In this document: piece by piece, positions 36,288-44,658 of the stretch
Layout of the letters: every line of letters starts with the position of its first letter
How positions within the stretch are numbered: position 1 is the first letter of the stretch
Assembly: GCF_001695855.1 (NCBI RefSeq)
Contig: NZ_MBSS01000012.1
Span: 1-64,000 of the forward strand
DNA from: Ensifer sp. LC163
Lineage (GTDB): Bacteria; Pseudomonadota; Alphaproteobacteria; Rhizobiales; Rhizobiaceae
Length of the DNA: 64,000 nt
Direction of reading: 5' to 3'
Notes under the pieces: model-generated
Seen by the model: only the letters and a program-made list of their open reading frames with translations
Told to the model about the DNA's origin: nothing
Databases searched by the model: none
Made by a program: the position numbers and the translations under genes

Positions 36288-38969
36288 ATGACGATGAATG
36301 TTGTAGTGGTGGAATCGCCTTCGAAGGCAAAGACGATCAACAAGTACCTCGGCCCCGGCTACAAGGTTCTTGCCTCGTTCGGCCATGTGCGGGATCTGCC
36401 TGCCAAGGACGGCTCGGTCCGTCCTGACGAAGATTTTGAGATGTCCTGGGAGGTCGACGCCGCGTCGGCCAAACGCATGAAGGATATTGCCGATGCCGTG
36501 AAGGCATCGGATGGCCTCATCCTCGCGACCGACCCGGATCGCGAAGGCGAAGCGATCTCGTGGCATGTGCTCGATCTTCTCAGGAAGAAGAAAGTGCTGG
36601 GCGACAAGCCGGTCAAGCGTGTGGCCTTCAACGCCATCACCAAGAAGGCTGTGCTTGACGCAATCGCCCATCCGCGCGACCTCGACATTCCCCTGGTCGA
36701 TGCCTATCTCGCCCGCCGCGCACTCGACTATCTCGTCGGCTTCAACCTGTCGCCGGTGCTTTGGCGCAAGCTGCCCGGCGCCCGCTCCGCCGGCCGCGTC
36801 CAGTCGGTCACGCTGCGGCTCGTCTGCGACCGCGAAGCAGAAATCGAACGCTTCATCTCCGAAGAATACTGGAACCTGTCTGCGCTTTTGAAGACGCCCC
36901 GCGGCGATGAATTCGAGGCGCGCCTTGTTTCGGCGGATGGAAAACGGCTGGCACCGCGCGCCGTCGGCAACGGCGAAGAAGCCAACCGGCTGAAGACCCT
37001 GCTCGACGGCGCCACCTATGTCGTCGACAGCATCGAAGCAAAGCCGGTCAAGCGGAACCCTTCGCCGCCGTTCACGACATCGACGCTGCAGCAGGCTGCG
37101 TCGTCGAAGCTCGGCTTCTCTGCTTCGCGCACCATGCAGGTCGCACAGAAGCTCTATGAAGGTGTCGACATCGGCGGCGAAACCGTCGGTCTCATCACCT
37201 ATATGCGTACCGACGGCGTGCAGATGGCGCCGGAATCGATCGAAGCCGCACGTTCGGCGATCGGCAGCCAGTTCGGCGACCGCTACCTGCCGGAAAAGCC
37301 GCGCTTCTATTCCACCAAGGCGAAAAACGCCCAGGAAGCGCACGAAGCCATTCGCCCGACTGATTTCAACCGCACGCCGGACCAGGTCCGCCGTTTCCTC
37401 GACGGCGACATGCTGAAGCTTTATGACCTTGTCTGGAAGCGCGGCATCGCCAGCCAGATGGCCTCCGCCGAGATCAAGCGCACGACTGCCGAGATTACCG
37501 CCGACAATGCTGGTAACAAGGCCGGCCTGCGCGCCACTGGTTCCGTCATTCGTTTCGATGGCTTCATTGCAGCCTATACCGACGCCAAGGAAGACGGCGA
37601 ACAGACCGACGACGGCGACGAAGATGGCCGCCTGCCGGAGATCAATGCGCGCGAAAGCCTGGCGAAGCAGAAGATCAATGCCTCGCAGCATTTCACCGAG
37701 CCGCCGCCGCGCTACTCGGAAGCAACATTGATCAAGAAGATGGAAGAGCTCGGCATCGGCCGGCCTTCCACCTATGCCGCTACGGTAACGACGCTGCTCG
37801 ACCGCGACTACATCACCAACGACAAGCGCAAGCTCGTGCCCCAGGCCAAGGGGCGGCTCGTCACGGCGTTTCTGGAAAGCTTCTTCACCCGTTATGTCGG
37901 CTACGACTTCACGGCATCGCTCGAAGAAAAGCTCGACCAGGTCTCGGCGGGCGAGGTCAACTGGAAGGACGTTCTTCGCGACTTCTGGAAGGATTTCTTC
38001 GCACAGATCGAGGAAACCAAGGAGCTGCGCGTTACCAACGTGCTCGACGCGCTGAACGAGGAACTGGCACCGCTGGTCTTCCCCAAGCGCGAAGACGGCA
38101 GCGATCCCCGCATCTGCCAAGTCTGCGGCACCGGCAAGCTGTCACTGAAACTCGGCAAGTACGGCGCCTTTGTCGGCTGCTCGAACTACCCCGAATGCAA
38201 CTTCACCCGCCAGCTTTCCTCTGACGGCAATAACGACGCCGAAGCTTCGGTCTCGAACGAACCTCAGGCACTGGGCAAGGATCCGCATACCGGCGAAGAA
38301 ATCACGCTGCGCAGCGGCCGCTTCGGCCCCTATGTCCAGCGCGGCGACGGCAAGGAAGCCAAGCGCTCGAGCCTGCCCAAGGGCTGGACGCCATCGTCGA
38401 TCGACCACGAGAAGGCTGTCGCCCTGCTCTCGCTGCCGCGCGATATCGGCGCGCATCCCGAATCAGGCAAAATGATCTCGTCCGGTCTTGGCCGGTACGG
38501 CCCCTTCGTGCTGCATGACGGCACCTATGCGAACCTCGAATCGATCGAGGACGTCTTCTCGATCGGCCTGAACCGTGCCGTTTCGGTGATTGCCGACAAG
38601 CAATCCAAGGCCGGTGCCGGCCGTGGCCGCGCCGCGGCGGTTGCGCTGAAGGAGCTGGGCGATCACCCCGAAGGTGGCGCAATTACCGTTCGCGACGGAC
38701 GCTACGGCCCCTATGTCAACTGGGGCAAGGTCAACGCGACCTTGCCGCAGGGCAAGGATCCGCAGTCCGTCACAGTCGAAGAGGCGCTCGCACTCGTTGC
38801 CGAGCGCGCCGCCAAGAGCGGCACGGGCAAGGGCAAGGCGACGAAGGCAAAGGTGACGAAGTCGTCCAAGGCTGCCGCCGACGGTGCGGCCAAGGCCAAG
38901 AAGACGACAAAGGCAAAGGCGCCCGCCAAACCAAAACCAAAGACGGCCGCGAAGGCCAAGAAGGACTGA
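36288..38969 (+). CDS. topA: DNA topoisomerase I
   Basis: This type IA topoisomerase relaxes negative supercoils. Of 893 residues, the Toprim domain begins MTMNVVVVESPSKAKTINKY, with ATDPDREGEAISWH as the metal site. Catalytic Tyr305 is in LITYMRTDG. The GIGRPSTYAATVTTLLDR block lies in the core. One C-terminal zinc-finger module (CQVCGTGKLSLKLGKYGAFVGC, from about residue 610) is followed by three TopA C-terminal repeats marked by RFGPYVQ, RYGPFVL and RYGPYVN, and a lysine/alanine-rich tail. A 260-base upstream gap holds no other gene. rnr starts 2 bases later. Confidence 0.97.
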   Translation: MTMNVVVVESPSKAKTINKYLGPGYKVLASFGHVRDLPAKDGSVRPDEDFEMSWEVDAASAKRMKDIADAVKASDGLILATDPDREGEAISWHVLDLLRKKKVLGDKPVKRVAFNAITKKAVLDAIAHPRDLDIPLVDAYLARRALDYLVGFNLSPVLWRKLPGARSAGRVQSVTLRLVCDREAEIERFISEEYWNLSALLKTPRGDEFEARLVSADGKRLAPRAVGNGEEANRLKTLLDGATYVVDSIEAKPVKRNPSPPFTTSTLQQAASSKLGFSASRTMQVAQKLYEGVDIGGETVGLITYMRTDGVQMAPESIEAARSAIGSQFGDRYLPEKPRFYSTKAKNAQEAHEAIRPTDFNRTPDQVRRFLDGDMLKLYDLVWKRGIASQMASAEIKRTTAEITADNAGNKAGLRATGSVIRFDGFIAAYTDAKEDGEQTDDGDEDGRLPEINARESLAKQKINASQHFTEPPPRYSEATLIKKMEELGIGRPSTYAATVTTLLDRDYITNDKRKLVPQAKGRLVTAFLESFFTRYVGYDFTASLEEKLDQVSAGEVNWKDVLRDFWKDFFAQIEETKELRVTNVLDALNEELAPLVFPKREDGSDPRICQVCGTGKLSLKLGKYGAFVGCSNYPECNFTRQLSSDGNNDAEASVSNEPQALGKDPHTGEEITLRSGRFGPYVQRGDGKEAKRSSLPKGWTPSSIDHEKAVALLSLPRDIGAHPESGKMISSGLGRYGPFVLHDGTYANLESIEDVFSIGLNRAVSVIADKQSKAGAGRGRAAAVALKELGDHPEGGAITVRDGRYGPYVNWGKVNATLPQGKDPQSVTVEEALALVAERAAKSGTGKGKATKAKVTKSSKAAADGAAKAKKTTKAKAPAKPKPKTAAKAKKD

Positions 38970-38971
38970 CC

Positions 38972-41341
38972 TTGACCAGAATACCGCGCGACCCGACCGA
39001 ACGATCCGGAAAAGGTTCCGGCAGGAAAGAGGGCCGCGCGGCAAGGGTCGCGCCGGCACCGGAGAAAACCTCGATCATCCACGGCGCGGTTCCCCCGCGC
39101 GACGTGCTGATGCGCTTCATCGCCGAGAACCCGGACCGCGCCTCCAAGCGTGAAATTGCCAAGGCCTTCGGCCTCAAGGGCGACACGCGCGTGGAACTCA
39201 AAGCCTTGCTGCGTTCGCTGGAAGCAGACGGTCTGGTCGAGAAGAAGCGCAAGTCACTCGTGCGTCCGGGCGCCCTTCCCCCGGTTACCGTGCTCGATAT
39301 CACCGTGCGCGACGTCGACGGCGAACTGATCGGCCGCCCGGCCGAGTGGCTCGACGATGACGGCGTCGCACCGGCGGTGCTGATCAAGCAGTCGTCTGTC
39401 GGCAAGGACAAGGGCAAGGTGCCGGTCGGCGGCCTCGGCGACCGTGTGCTTGCCAAGATCTTCCCGGCCAAGGACCGTGGCGGTCCGGCCTATACCGCAC
39501 GCATCATCAAGGTTCTCGACAAGCGCAGGGACGCCGTCCTCGGCGTCTTCCGCGCCACGCCGGGCGGTGGCGGGCGCCTGATGCCGATCGAAAAGCGCGG
39601 CGAGGAAATTCTGGTCGATCCGGACTTCGTCGGCGACGCCAAGGATGGAGATCTCATCGAGGTCCAACTGACGCGCCTTGGCCGCTACGGCCTGCCGCGC
39701 GCTCAGGTTCAAAACGTCGTCGGTTCGGTCGCCTCGGAAAAGGCGATCTCGATGATCGCCATCTATGCCCACGGCATACCGCACGTCTTTCCGGAACGCG
39801 TGCTGAAGGAAGCGGAAGACGCCGGCCCGGCTACCATGGCGCACAGGGAAGACTGGCGCTCGCTGCCGCTGATCACCATCGATCCGGCCGATGCGAAGGA
39901 CCACGACGACGCGGTCCACGCTGAGCCGGACCCAGCGGAAGACAACCCCGGCGGCGTGATCGTCACCGTCGCGATTGCCGACGTCTCCTGGTATGTCCGG
40001 CCGAAGTCGGCCCTCGATCTTGAAGCGTTGAAGCGCGGCAACTCGGTCTATTTCCCGGATCGTGTCGTGCCGATGCTGCCGGAACGGATCTCCAACGACC
40101 TCTGCTCTCTCAAGGAAGGGGTCGATCGGCCGGCACTCGCCGTGCGCATGCGCTTTTCCAAAGAGGGCCGCAAGGCGGGCCATACCTTCCATCGCATCAT
40201 GATGAAGAGCGCGGCCAAGCTTTCCTACCAGCAGGCACAGGCGGCCATCGACGGCAATCCGGATGACAAGACCGGCCCGATCCTCGACACGATCCTGAAG
40301 CCGCTATGGGAGGGATATCGCATCTTGACGCGCGGCCGTGACCGCCGCCAGCCGCTAGAGCTGAACATGCCCGAGCGCAAGATCATCCTGAAGCCCGACG
40401 GCACGGTCGATCGCGTCTTCGTTCCGGACCGTCTCGACGCACACAAGCTGATCGAAGAAATGATGATCCAGGCGAACGTCGCGGCCGCCGAGACGCTCGA
40501 GCAGAAGCGCCAGGTGCTGATCTACCGCGTCCACGACCAACCGTCTCTGGCCAAGCAGGAGAGCCTGCGCGAATTCCTCGCCACACTCGACCTCTCGCTG
40601 GTCAAGGGCGGCAGCATGCGCTCGAACCACTTCAACGGCATCCTGGCCAAGGCCGAAGGCAAGCCCTTCGAAACGATGGTCAACGAGATGGTGCTGCGCT
40701 CCCAGAGCCAGGCGATCTACAGCCCCGAGAATATCGGCCATTTCGGCCTCAACCTCATGAAATACGCGCACTTCACCTCGCCGATCCGGCGTTACGCCGA
40801 CTTGATCGTCCACCGGGCGCTGGTCGGCTCGCTCGGGTTTGGCGAAGGCGGGCTCACGCCGCAGGAAGAAGGCGTGCTCGACGATATCGCCGCGGAAATC
40901 TCGACCTTCGAGCGCCGGGCGATGGCCGCCGAGCGCGATACCGTCGACCGGCTGATCGCCCATCACCTGAACGGCCGCATCGGCGAAGAATTCGAAGGCC
41001 GCGTTGCCGGCGTCACCAAGGCGGGACTTTTTGTCACCCTGCCGGCCTATGGCGCCAACGGCTTCGTGCCTATATCTACGCTCGGACGAGACTACTTCAT
41101 CTTTGATGAGGCGCATCAGGCCCTTTCCGGCGAAAAGACTGGCCTCGGCTTTCGTCTCGGCGATTCGGTGCAGGTCAAATTGGTCGAAGCCGTGCCGCTT
41201 GCCGGCGCGCTTCGCTTCGAGATGATCAGCGACGGGCGTAAGATGCCGACCGCTACGCGCTCCTTCCACAAGTCGGGGCGTCGTGATCGCTCGGGCCCGC
41301 GCAAGAAGCCGGGAACACGACCGCCGCGCGGAAAGCGCTAG
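38972..41341 (+). CDS. rnr: Ribonuclease R
   Basis: RNase R is a 3'-5' exoribonuclease that degrades structured RNA, including faulty tmRNA targets. It has 789 residues: a basic N-terminal lead with winged helix (about 30-110), cold-shock domains, an RNB catalytic domain with ITIDPADAKDHDDAVHAEPD (Mg-binding aspartates), YFPDRVVPMLPERISNDLCS and HFTSPIRRYADLIVHRAL, a C-terminal S1 domain and an arginine-rich tail. It starts with TTG at 38972; AAGGA six bases before it supports this start. It is two bases after topA and cotranscribed. Confidence 0.95.
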   Translation: MTRIPRDPTERSGKGSGRKEGRAARVAPAPEKTSIIHGAVPPRDVLMRFIAENPDRASKREIAKAFGLKGDTRVELKALLRSLEADGLVEKKRKSLVRPGALPPVTVLDITVRDVDGELIGRPAEWLDDDGVAPAVLIKQSSVGKDKGKVPVGGLGDRVLAKIFPAKDRGGPAYTARIIKVLDKRRDAVLGVFRATPGGGGRLMPIEKRGEEILVDPDFVGDAKDGDLIEVQLTRLGRYGLPRAQVQNVVGSVASEKAISMIAIYAHGIPHVFPERVLKEAEDAGPATMAHREDWRSLPLITIDPADAKDHDDAVHAEPDPAEDNPGGVIVTVAIADVSWYVRPKSALDLEALKRGNSVYFPDRVVPMLPERISNDLCSLKEGVDRPALAVRMRFSKEGRKAGHTFHRIMMKSAAKLSYQQAQAAIDGNPDDKTGPILDTILKPLWEGYRILTRGRDRRQPLELNMPERKIILKPDGTVDRVFVPDRLDAHKLIEEMMIQANVAAAETLEQKRQVLIYRVHDQPSLAKQESLREFLATLDLSLVKGGSMRSNHFNGILAKAEGKPFETMVNEMVLRSQSQAIYSPENIGHFGLNLMKYAHFTSPIRRYADLIVHRALVGSLGFGEGGLTPQEEGVLDDIAAEISTFERRAMAAERDTVDRLIAHHLNGRIGEEFEGRVAGVTKAGLFVTLPAYGANGFVPISTLGRDYFIFDEAHQALSGEKTGLGFRLGDSVQVKLVEAVPLAGALRFEMISDGRKMPTATRSFHKSGRRDRSGPRKKPGTRPPRGKR

Positions 41342-41384
41342 GCCACAAGCAGCGGCCGGCGGCTTCGACAAGGAGAGAATGCAC

Positions 41385-41840
41385 ATGACGGCAACGGACA
41401 AGGAAACGCTTCACCTCGGTGGTCATGCCGCCGACGAACGTCCGGTCGGTCGGTCCATGCGCCGCGGCTTTCTCGGCACCTGCCCGGCCTGCGGCAGCGG
41501 CAAGCTGTTCCGCAGCTACGTCAAATCCGTCGATGCCTGCGCGGCCTGCGGCGAGCGCATGGACCATCAGCGTGCCGATGACTTCCCGCCCTATATCGTC
41601 GTCACCATCGTCGGCCATTTGGTGCTCGGCGGCTACATGATGACCGATATGATCCTGCCCTTGACGACCTGGCAGCACCTCGCCGTCTGGACGCCGATCA
41701 CGCTGGTGAGCTCGCTCGGCTTGCTGCAGCCAATCAAGGGTGCGGTCATCGGCCTGCAATGGGCGCTGAAGATGCACGGTTTCGGCGGCCATGAGGACAC
41801 GCCCGAGGACGTTCTGCCTGCGCGAGACCCCTCCGCATGA
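41385..41840 (+). CDS. DUF983 family membrane protein
   Basis: The 151-residue protein has an N-terminal zinc-ribbon-like region, GFLGTCPACGSGKLFRSYVK then ACAACGERMDHQRADDFPPY, followed by two TM helices (about 70-90 and 100-122). This is the DUF983 layout; function unknown, though members neighbour respiratory or stress genes. AAGGAG (41370-41375) favours ATG 41385 over ATG 41379, which would leave only three bases of spacing. Its stop overlaps the next gene (ATGA). Confidence 0.88.
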   Translation: MTATDKETLHLGGHAADERPVGRSMRRGFLGTCPACGSGKLFRSYVKSVDACAACGERMDHQRADDFPPYIVVTIVGHLVLGGYMMTDMILPLTTWQHLAVWTPITLVSSLGLLQPIKGAVIGLQWALKMHGFGGHEDTPEDVLPARDPSA

Positions 41841-42541
41841 CGTCAGGGCGCGAGAGCGTCGCCCGGGCCTCCGGCATCCCCGTAGGACGTACTAGACCGC
41901 GTGACGCAGCGTCGATCATGCTGCTTGACCGTTCCGGAGGCCACGTGCGCGTGCTGATGGGCCGGCGCAGCAGCGCGCATATCTTCATGCCCGATCTCTA
42001 CGTCTTTCCCGGTGGGCGCCGGGATCCGACGGACCATCGCCTCGCCTTCTCCAGCGACCTCAACCCCGCCGTTCTCCAGGCGCTGAAGAGCGTCGATGGC
42101 CAACCCGTCAGCGATGCTCGCGCCAGGGCGCTGGCCCTGGCGGCACTGAGGGAGCTCTATGAGGAAGCGGGCGTTCTGCTGGGCACGCCCCGCGCCGAGA
42201 CGGAAGCGCCGCTACCCTTTCTTCCAGATCTCGCAAACTTGCGCTATATGGCTCGGGCCATTACTCCTCCGGGACACTCGAGGCGGTTCGATACGCGCTT
42301 CTTCGCGATCTTCGCGGACGAAGCCGAAGTCGATACATCGCGGGTTCTGGAAAGCCGGGAGCTCCAGGATTTGCAGTGGATCGATGTCAACGACCTCCCC
42401 TCGCTCCGGATACCGGAGATAACCGCCATCATCCTTTCGGATCTGAGAAGCGGCCTTAACGCGGACCCATCGCTCCCCTACGAGCGCTCCGTGCCTTTCT
42501 ATTTCACGCGCCGTGGGCGGTTCATCCGCACGCTTCTCTAA
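41837..42541 (+). CDS. Nudix hydrolase
   Basis: This 234-residue Nudix-fold protein would hydrolyse a nucleoside diphosphate derivative linked to X. The Nudix box is spread out: GGRRDP near residue 58, then about 35 residues before RELYEEAGVLLG (REXXEEXG motif, near residue 105). The insertion resembles the NUDT19-like/CoA-pyrophosphatase-like branch, so the substrate may be an acyl-CoA or NAD derivative; this is uncertain. The start overlaps the DUF983 stop by four bases, so translation is coupled. Confidence 0.85.
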   Translation: MTSGRESVARASGIPVGRTRPRDAASIMLLDRSGGHVRVLMGRRSSAHIFMPDLYVFPGGRRDPTDHRLAFSSDLNPAVLQALKSVDGQPVSDARARALALAALRELYEEAGVLLGTPRAETEAPLPFLPDLANLRYMARAITPPGHSRRFDTRFFAIFADEAEVDTSRVLESRELQDLQWIDVNDLPSLRIPEITAIILSDLRSGLNADPSLPYERSVPFYFTRRGRFIRTLL

Positions 42542-42554
42542 GGACCACAGTCGC

Positions 42555-43739
42555 ATGTCACAGCCGACGCCCGAGTGCCCCGCACCGGTTGAGGAAATTC
42601 ACTGGCCGTCGTTGATCGCGGCGGTCTCCGCCATCAGCGCCGTCGGCATCGCGATCGGCCTCGGCCTGCCGCTGCTTTCGAGCATCATGGAGAAGCGCGG
42701 CATCTCGTCGACGCTGATTGGTCTCAATTCGGCCATGGCCGGCGTGGCCTCCATGGTCGCAGCTTCCTTCACGACCAAGTTCGCACATCGCCACGGTGTA
42801 GCGCCGACGATGCTCTGGGCCGTCCTGCTCGCCGCAATCAGCGCTTTCGGCTTCTACTACATTACCAACTTCTGGCTCTGGTTTCCGCTGCGCGTGGTCT
42901 TCCATGGTGCCATTACCGTACTCTTCATCCTCTCCGAGTTCTGGATCAATGCCACCGCGCCGCCAGCGAAACGGGGCTTCGTGCTCGGCATCTACGGCAC
43001 GGTTCTATCCCTCGGCTTCCTGAGCGGGCCGCTGCTCTTCTCGATCCTCGGCAGTGAGGGCGTCTTGCCCTTCGTGGTCGGTGCCGGCGTCATTCTGCTC
43101 GCCGCCGTGCCGATCTTCATCGCACGGGACGAGAGCCCGGTGATCGACGAAAAGCCCGACCGCCACTTCGTGCGCTATATCTTCCTGGTGCCGACGGCGA
43201 CGGCCGCCGTCTTCATCTTCGGCGCGGTCGAATCGGGCGGGTTGTCGCTCTTTACCGTCTACGGGACACGATCGGGCTTCACCGAATCACAGGCGGCGCT
43301 GCTGCTGACCGTGATGGGTGTCGGCAATTTCATCTTCCAGATTCCGCTCGGCATGTTGTCAGACCAGATCAAGGACAAGCGCACATTGCTGTCCGCCATG
43401 ACCGTCATCGGCCTTATCGGTGCCCTTTGTCTGCCGATGCTGGTGGAAAGCTGGTTCCTGATGGCGATCGTGCTGTTGTTCTGGGGCGGCTGCGTCTCCG
43501 GCCTCTATACCGTCGGCCTCAGTCATCTCGGCTCGCGCCTTCAAGGCTCCGATCTTGCCGCCGCCAATGCCGCGTTCGTCTTCTCCTATGCGGTCGGCAC
43601 TGTCGCCGGGCCACAGGTGATCGGCGCATCGATGGATGTGGCCGGCAACAACGGTTTTGCCTGGGCGATTGCCGGGTTTTTCGGTCTATACGTCGCGCTT
43701 TCGGTTGTAAGGATCGTTTTGAATCCAAAACGGCCTTGA
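42555..43739 (+). CDS. Major facilitator superfamily transporter
   Basis: A 394-residue inner-membrane permease with about twelve TM helices in two six-helix halves. The MFS loop between helices 2 and 3 is degenerate (AASFTTKFAHRHGVAPTMLW), while GMLSDQIKDKRTLL marks the equivalent loop of the second half. ENREMENT of substrate is not possible by eye; homologues are YcaD-like exporters. It starts at ATG 42555, 13 bases after the Nudix gene, and probably ends the rnr-DUF983-Nudix unit. The rpmG promoter overlaps its stop. Confidence 0.88.
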   Translation: MSQPTPECPAPVEEIHWPSLIAAVSAISAVGIAIGLGLPLLSSIMEKRGISSTLIGLNSAMAGVASMVAASFTTKFAHRHGVAPTMLWAVLLAAISAFGFYYITNFWLWFPLRVVFHGAITVLFILSEFWINATAPPAKRGFVLGIYGTVLSLGFLSGPLLFSILGSEGVLPFVVGAGVILLAAVPIFIARDESPVIDEKPDRHFVRYIFLVPTATAAVFIFGAVESGGLSLFTVYGTRSGFTESQAALLLTVMGVGNFIFQIPLGMLSDQIKDKRTLLSAMTVIGLIGALCLPMLVESWFLMAIVLLFWGGCVSGLYTVGLSHLGSRLQGSDLAAANAAFVFSYAVGTVAGPQVIGASMDVAGNNGFAWAIAGFFGLYVALSVVRIVLNPKRP

Positions 43740-43763
43740 CTTTTCGGCCGCGATTTGTAGTTT
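43736..43763 (+). promoter_or_regulatory. Putative rpmG promoter
   Basis: TTGACT (43736-43741, overlapping the MFS stop) and TAGTTT (43758-43763) are 16 bases apart. Transcription would begin near 43770, about 63 bases before rpmG. Confidence 0.4.
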
Positions 43764-43832
43764 CGCGCCAACCTTGCCCGTGGCCCGCAACCGGTTGTCC
43801 ACGGCTTTCAATTTCATAAAGGCAGGACGACC

Positions 43833-44000
43833 ATGGCAAAAGCCACCACCATCAAGATCAAGTTGCTGTCGACAGCCGACACGGGTTTCTTCTACGTCAC
43901 GACCAAGAACAGCCGCACGATGACGGACAAGATGACCAAGACCAAGTACGATCCGGTCGCTAAGAAGCACGTCGAGTTCAAGGAAACCAAGATCAAGTAA
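43833..44000 (+). CDS. rpmG: 50S ribosomal protein L33
   Basis: This small basic protein of the large ribosomal subunit binds near the E site. The 55-residue sequence [20 protein letters not shown], then [20 protein letters not shown] and [13 protein letters not shown] end ([13 protein letters not shown]), is clearly L33. It has none of the four zinc-binding cysteines, so it is the cysteine-free C-minus form. AAGGCAGGA precedes the ATG. A strong terminator follows 22 bases after the stop, making it a monocistronic gene. Confidence 0.98.
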   Translation: MAKATTIKIKLLSTADTGFFYVTTKNSRTMTDKMTKTKYDPVAKKHVEFKETKIK

Positions 44001-44021
44001 GATCTGACGTTTCTCGGGATC

Positions 44022-44055
44022 AAGGGGCGCCAACCGCAAGGTTTGGCGCCCCTTT
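44022..44055 (+). terminator. Rho-independent terminator of rpmG
   Basis: AAGGGGCGCCAA and TTGGCGCCCCTT form a perfect 12-base stem with a 9-base loop, followed by a short TT. Confidence 0.85.
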
Positions 44056-44060
44056 CCGTT

Positions 44061-44160
44061 ACTGCATGTTTCCTTAAATCGCATGCGATTTAAGGAAACA
44101 TGCAGCAGCTTAAAGCGCTATGGTGACCTTTGCGCGCCTGATAAGACGCGCGGCGCTGTA
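44061..44160 (-). repeat. Composite rhizobial palindromic repeat, copy 4 (reversed)
   Basis: Read on the minus strand this has the same order as copy 1: CTACAGCGCCGCGCGTC..., GCGCGCAAAGGTC, then TTAAATCG...CGATTTAAGG and ATGCAGT. Bases 44062-44105 form a perfect 44-base palindrome centred on GCATGC. It directly follows the rpmG terminator. Confidence 0.8.
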
Positions 44161-44245
44161 GTGCGCCGTGAAGCGGGCCGAAGACAGGTCGGCGACCCGC
44201 CCCTTTTCATGCCTCCCGCGACTGTGCATGCGCACAGGCACGAAT

Positions 44246-44420
44246 CAAAAAGCGCCGCCCCTTCCGGAACAGCGCTTTGAATGGGGGTCGGCTGGCTTCT
44301 AACCGCGGCACGAGGATTCCGCAGGTGTCAAAAGCCAACCGACCGACCCCACGACCCAGGAGATGCGGCGGACCTGAGCATCATGGGGTAACCGAAACTG
44401 GTGGAGGCTATCTCCCCGTG
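44246..44420 (-). ncRNA. Candidate structured small RNA (minus strand)
   Basis: This stretch has no coding signature but ends on the minus strand in a terminator-like hairpin: AAAGCGC (44249-44255) pairs with GCGCTTT (44272-44278) and is followed by TTTTT. Upstream, GGGGTCGG (44284-44291) pairs with CCGACCCC (44343-44350), extended by TGGCTT/AAGCCA, a stable internal stem. A TTTTTC-N16-TGATAA promoter-like pair lies near 44425-44455. No known RNA family was recognised. The rest of the 44161-44658 gap shows nothing else. Confidence 0.3.
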
Positions 44421-44658
44421 TTTATCAGCATCACCTGAAAATAGAAAAAAATCAACGAATTCTTAATGCGCGAAGCGGTGTTGCTCGGCACATGGTTAAT
44501 TCTGTATCGTCCTAGGACATGGAAATACATGGCCATCGCGGCCACCAACCCCCTCGGTAGCATCGACGCGACGAAGAATACAACTTTAAAGGCATGCCGC
44601 AAGAGGGGCCTGGATTTTCGTCAAGCCGCCAGCGGATGACGTGGCTCAGATCCCCCCG

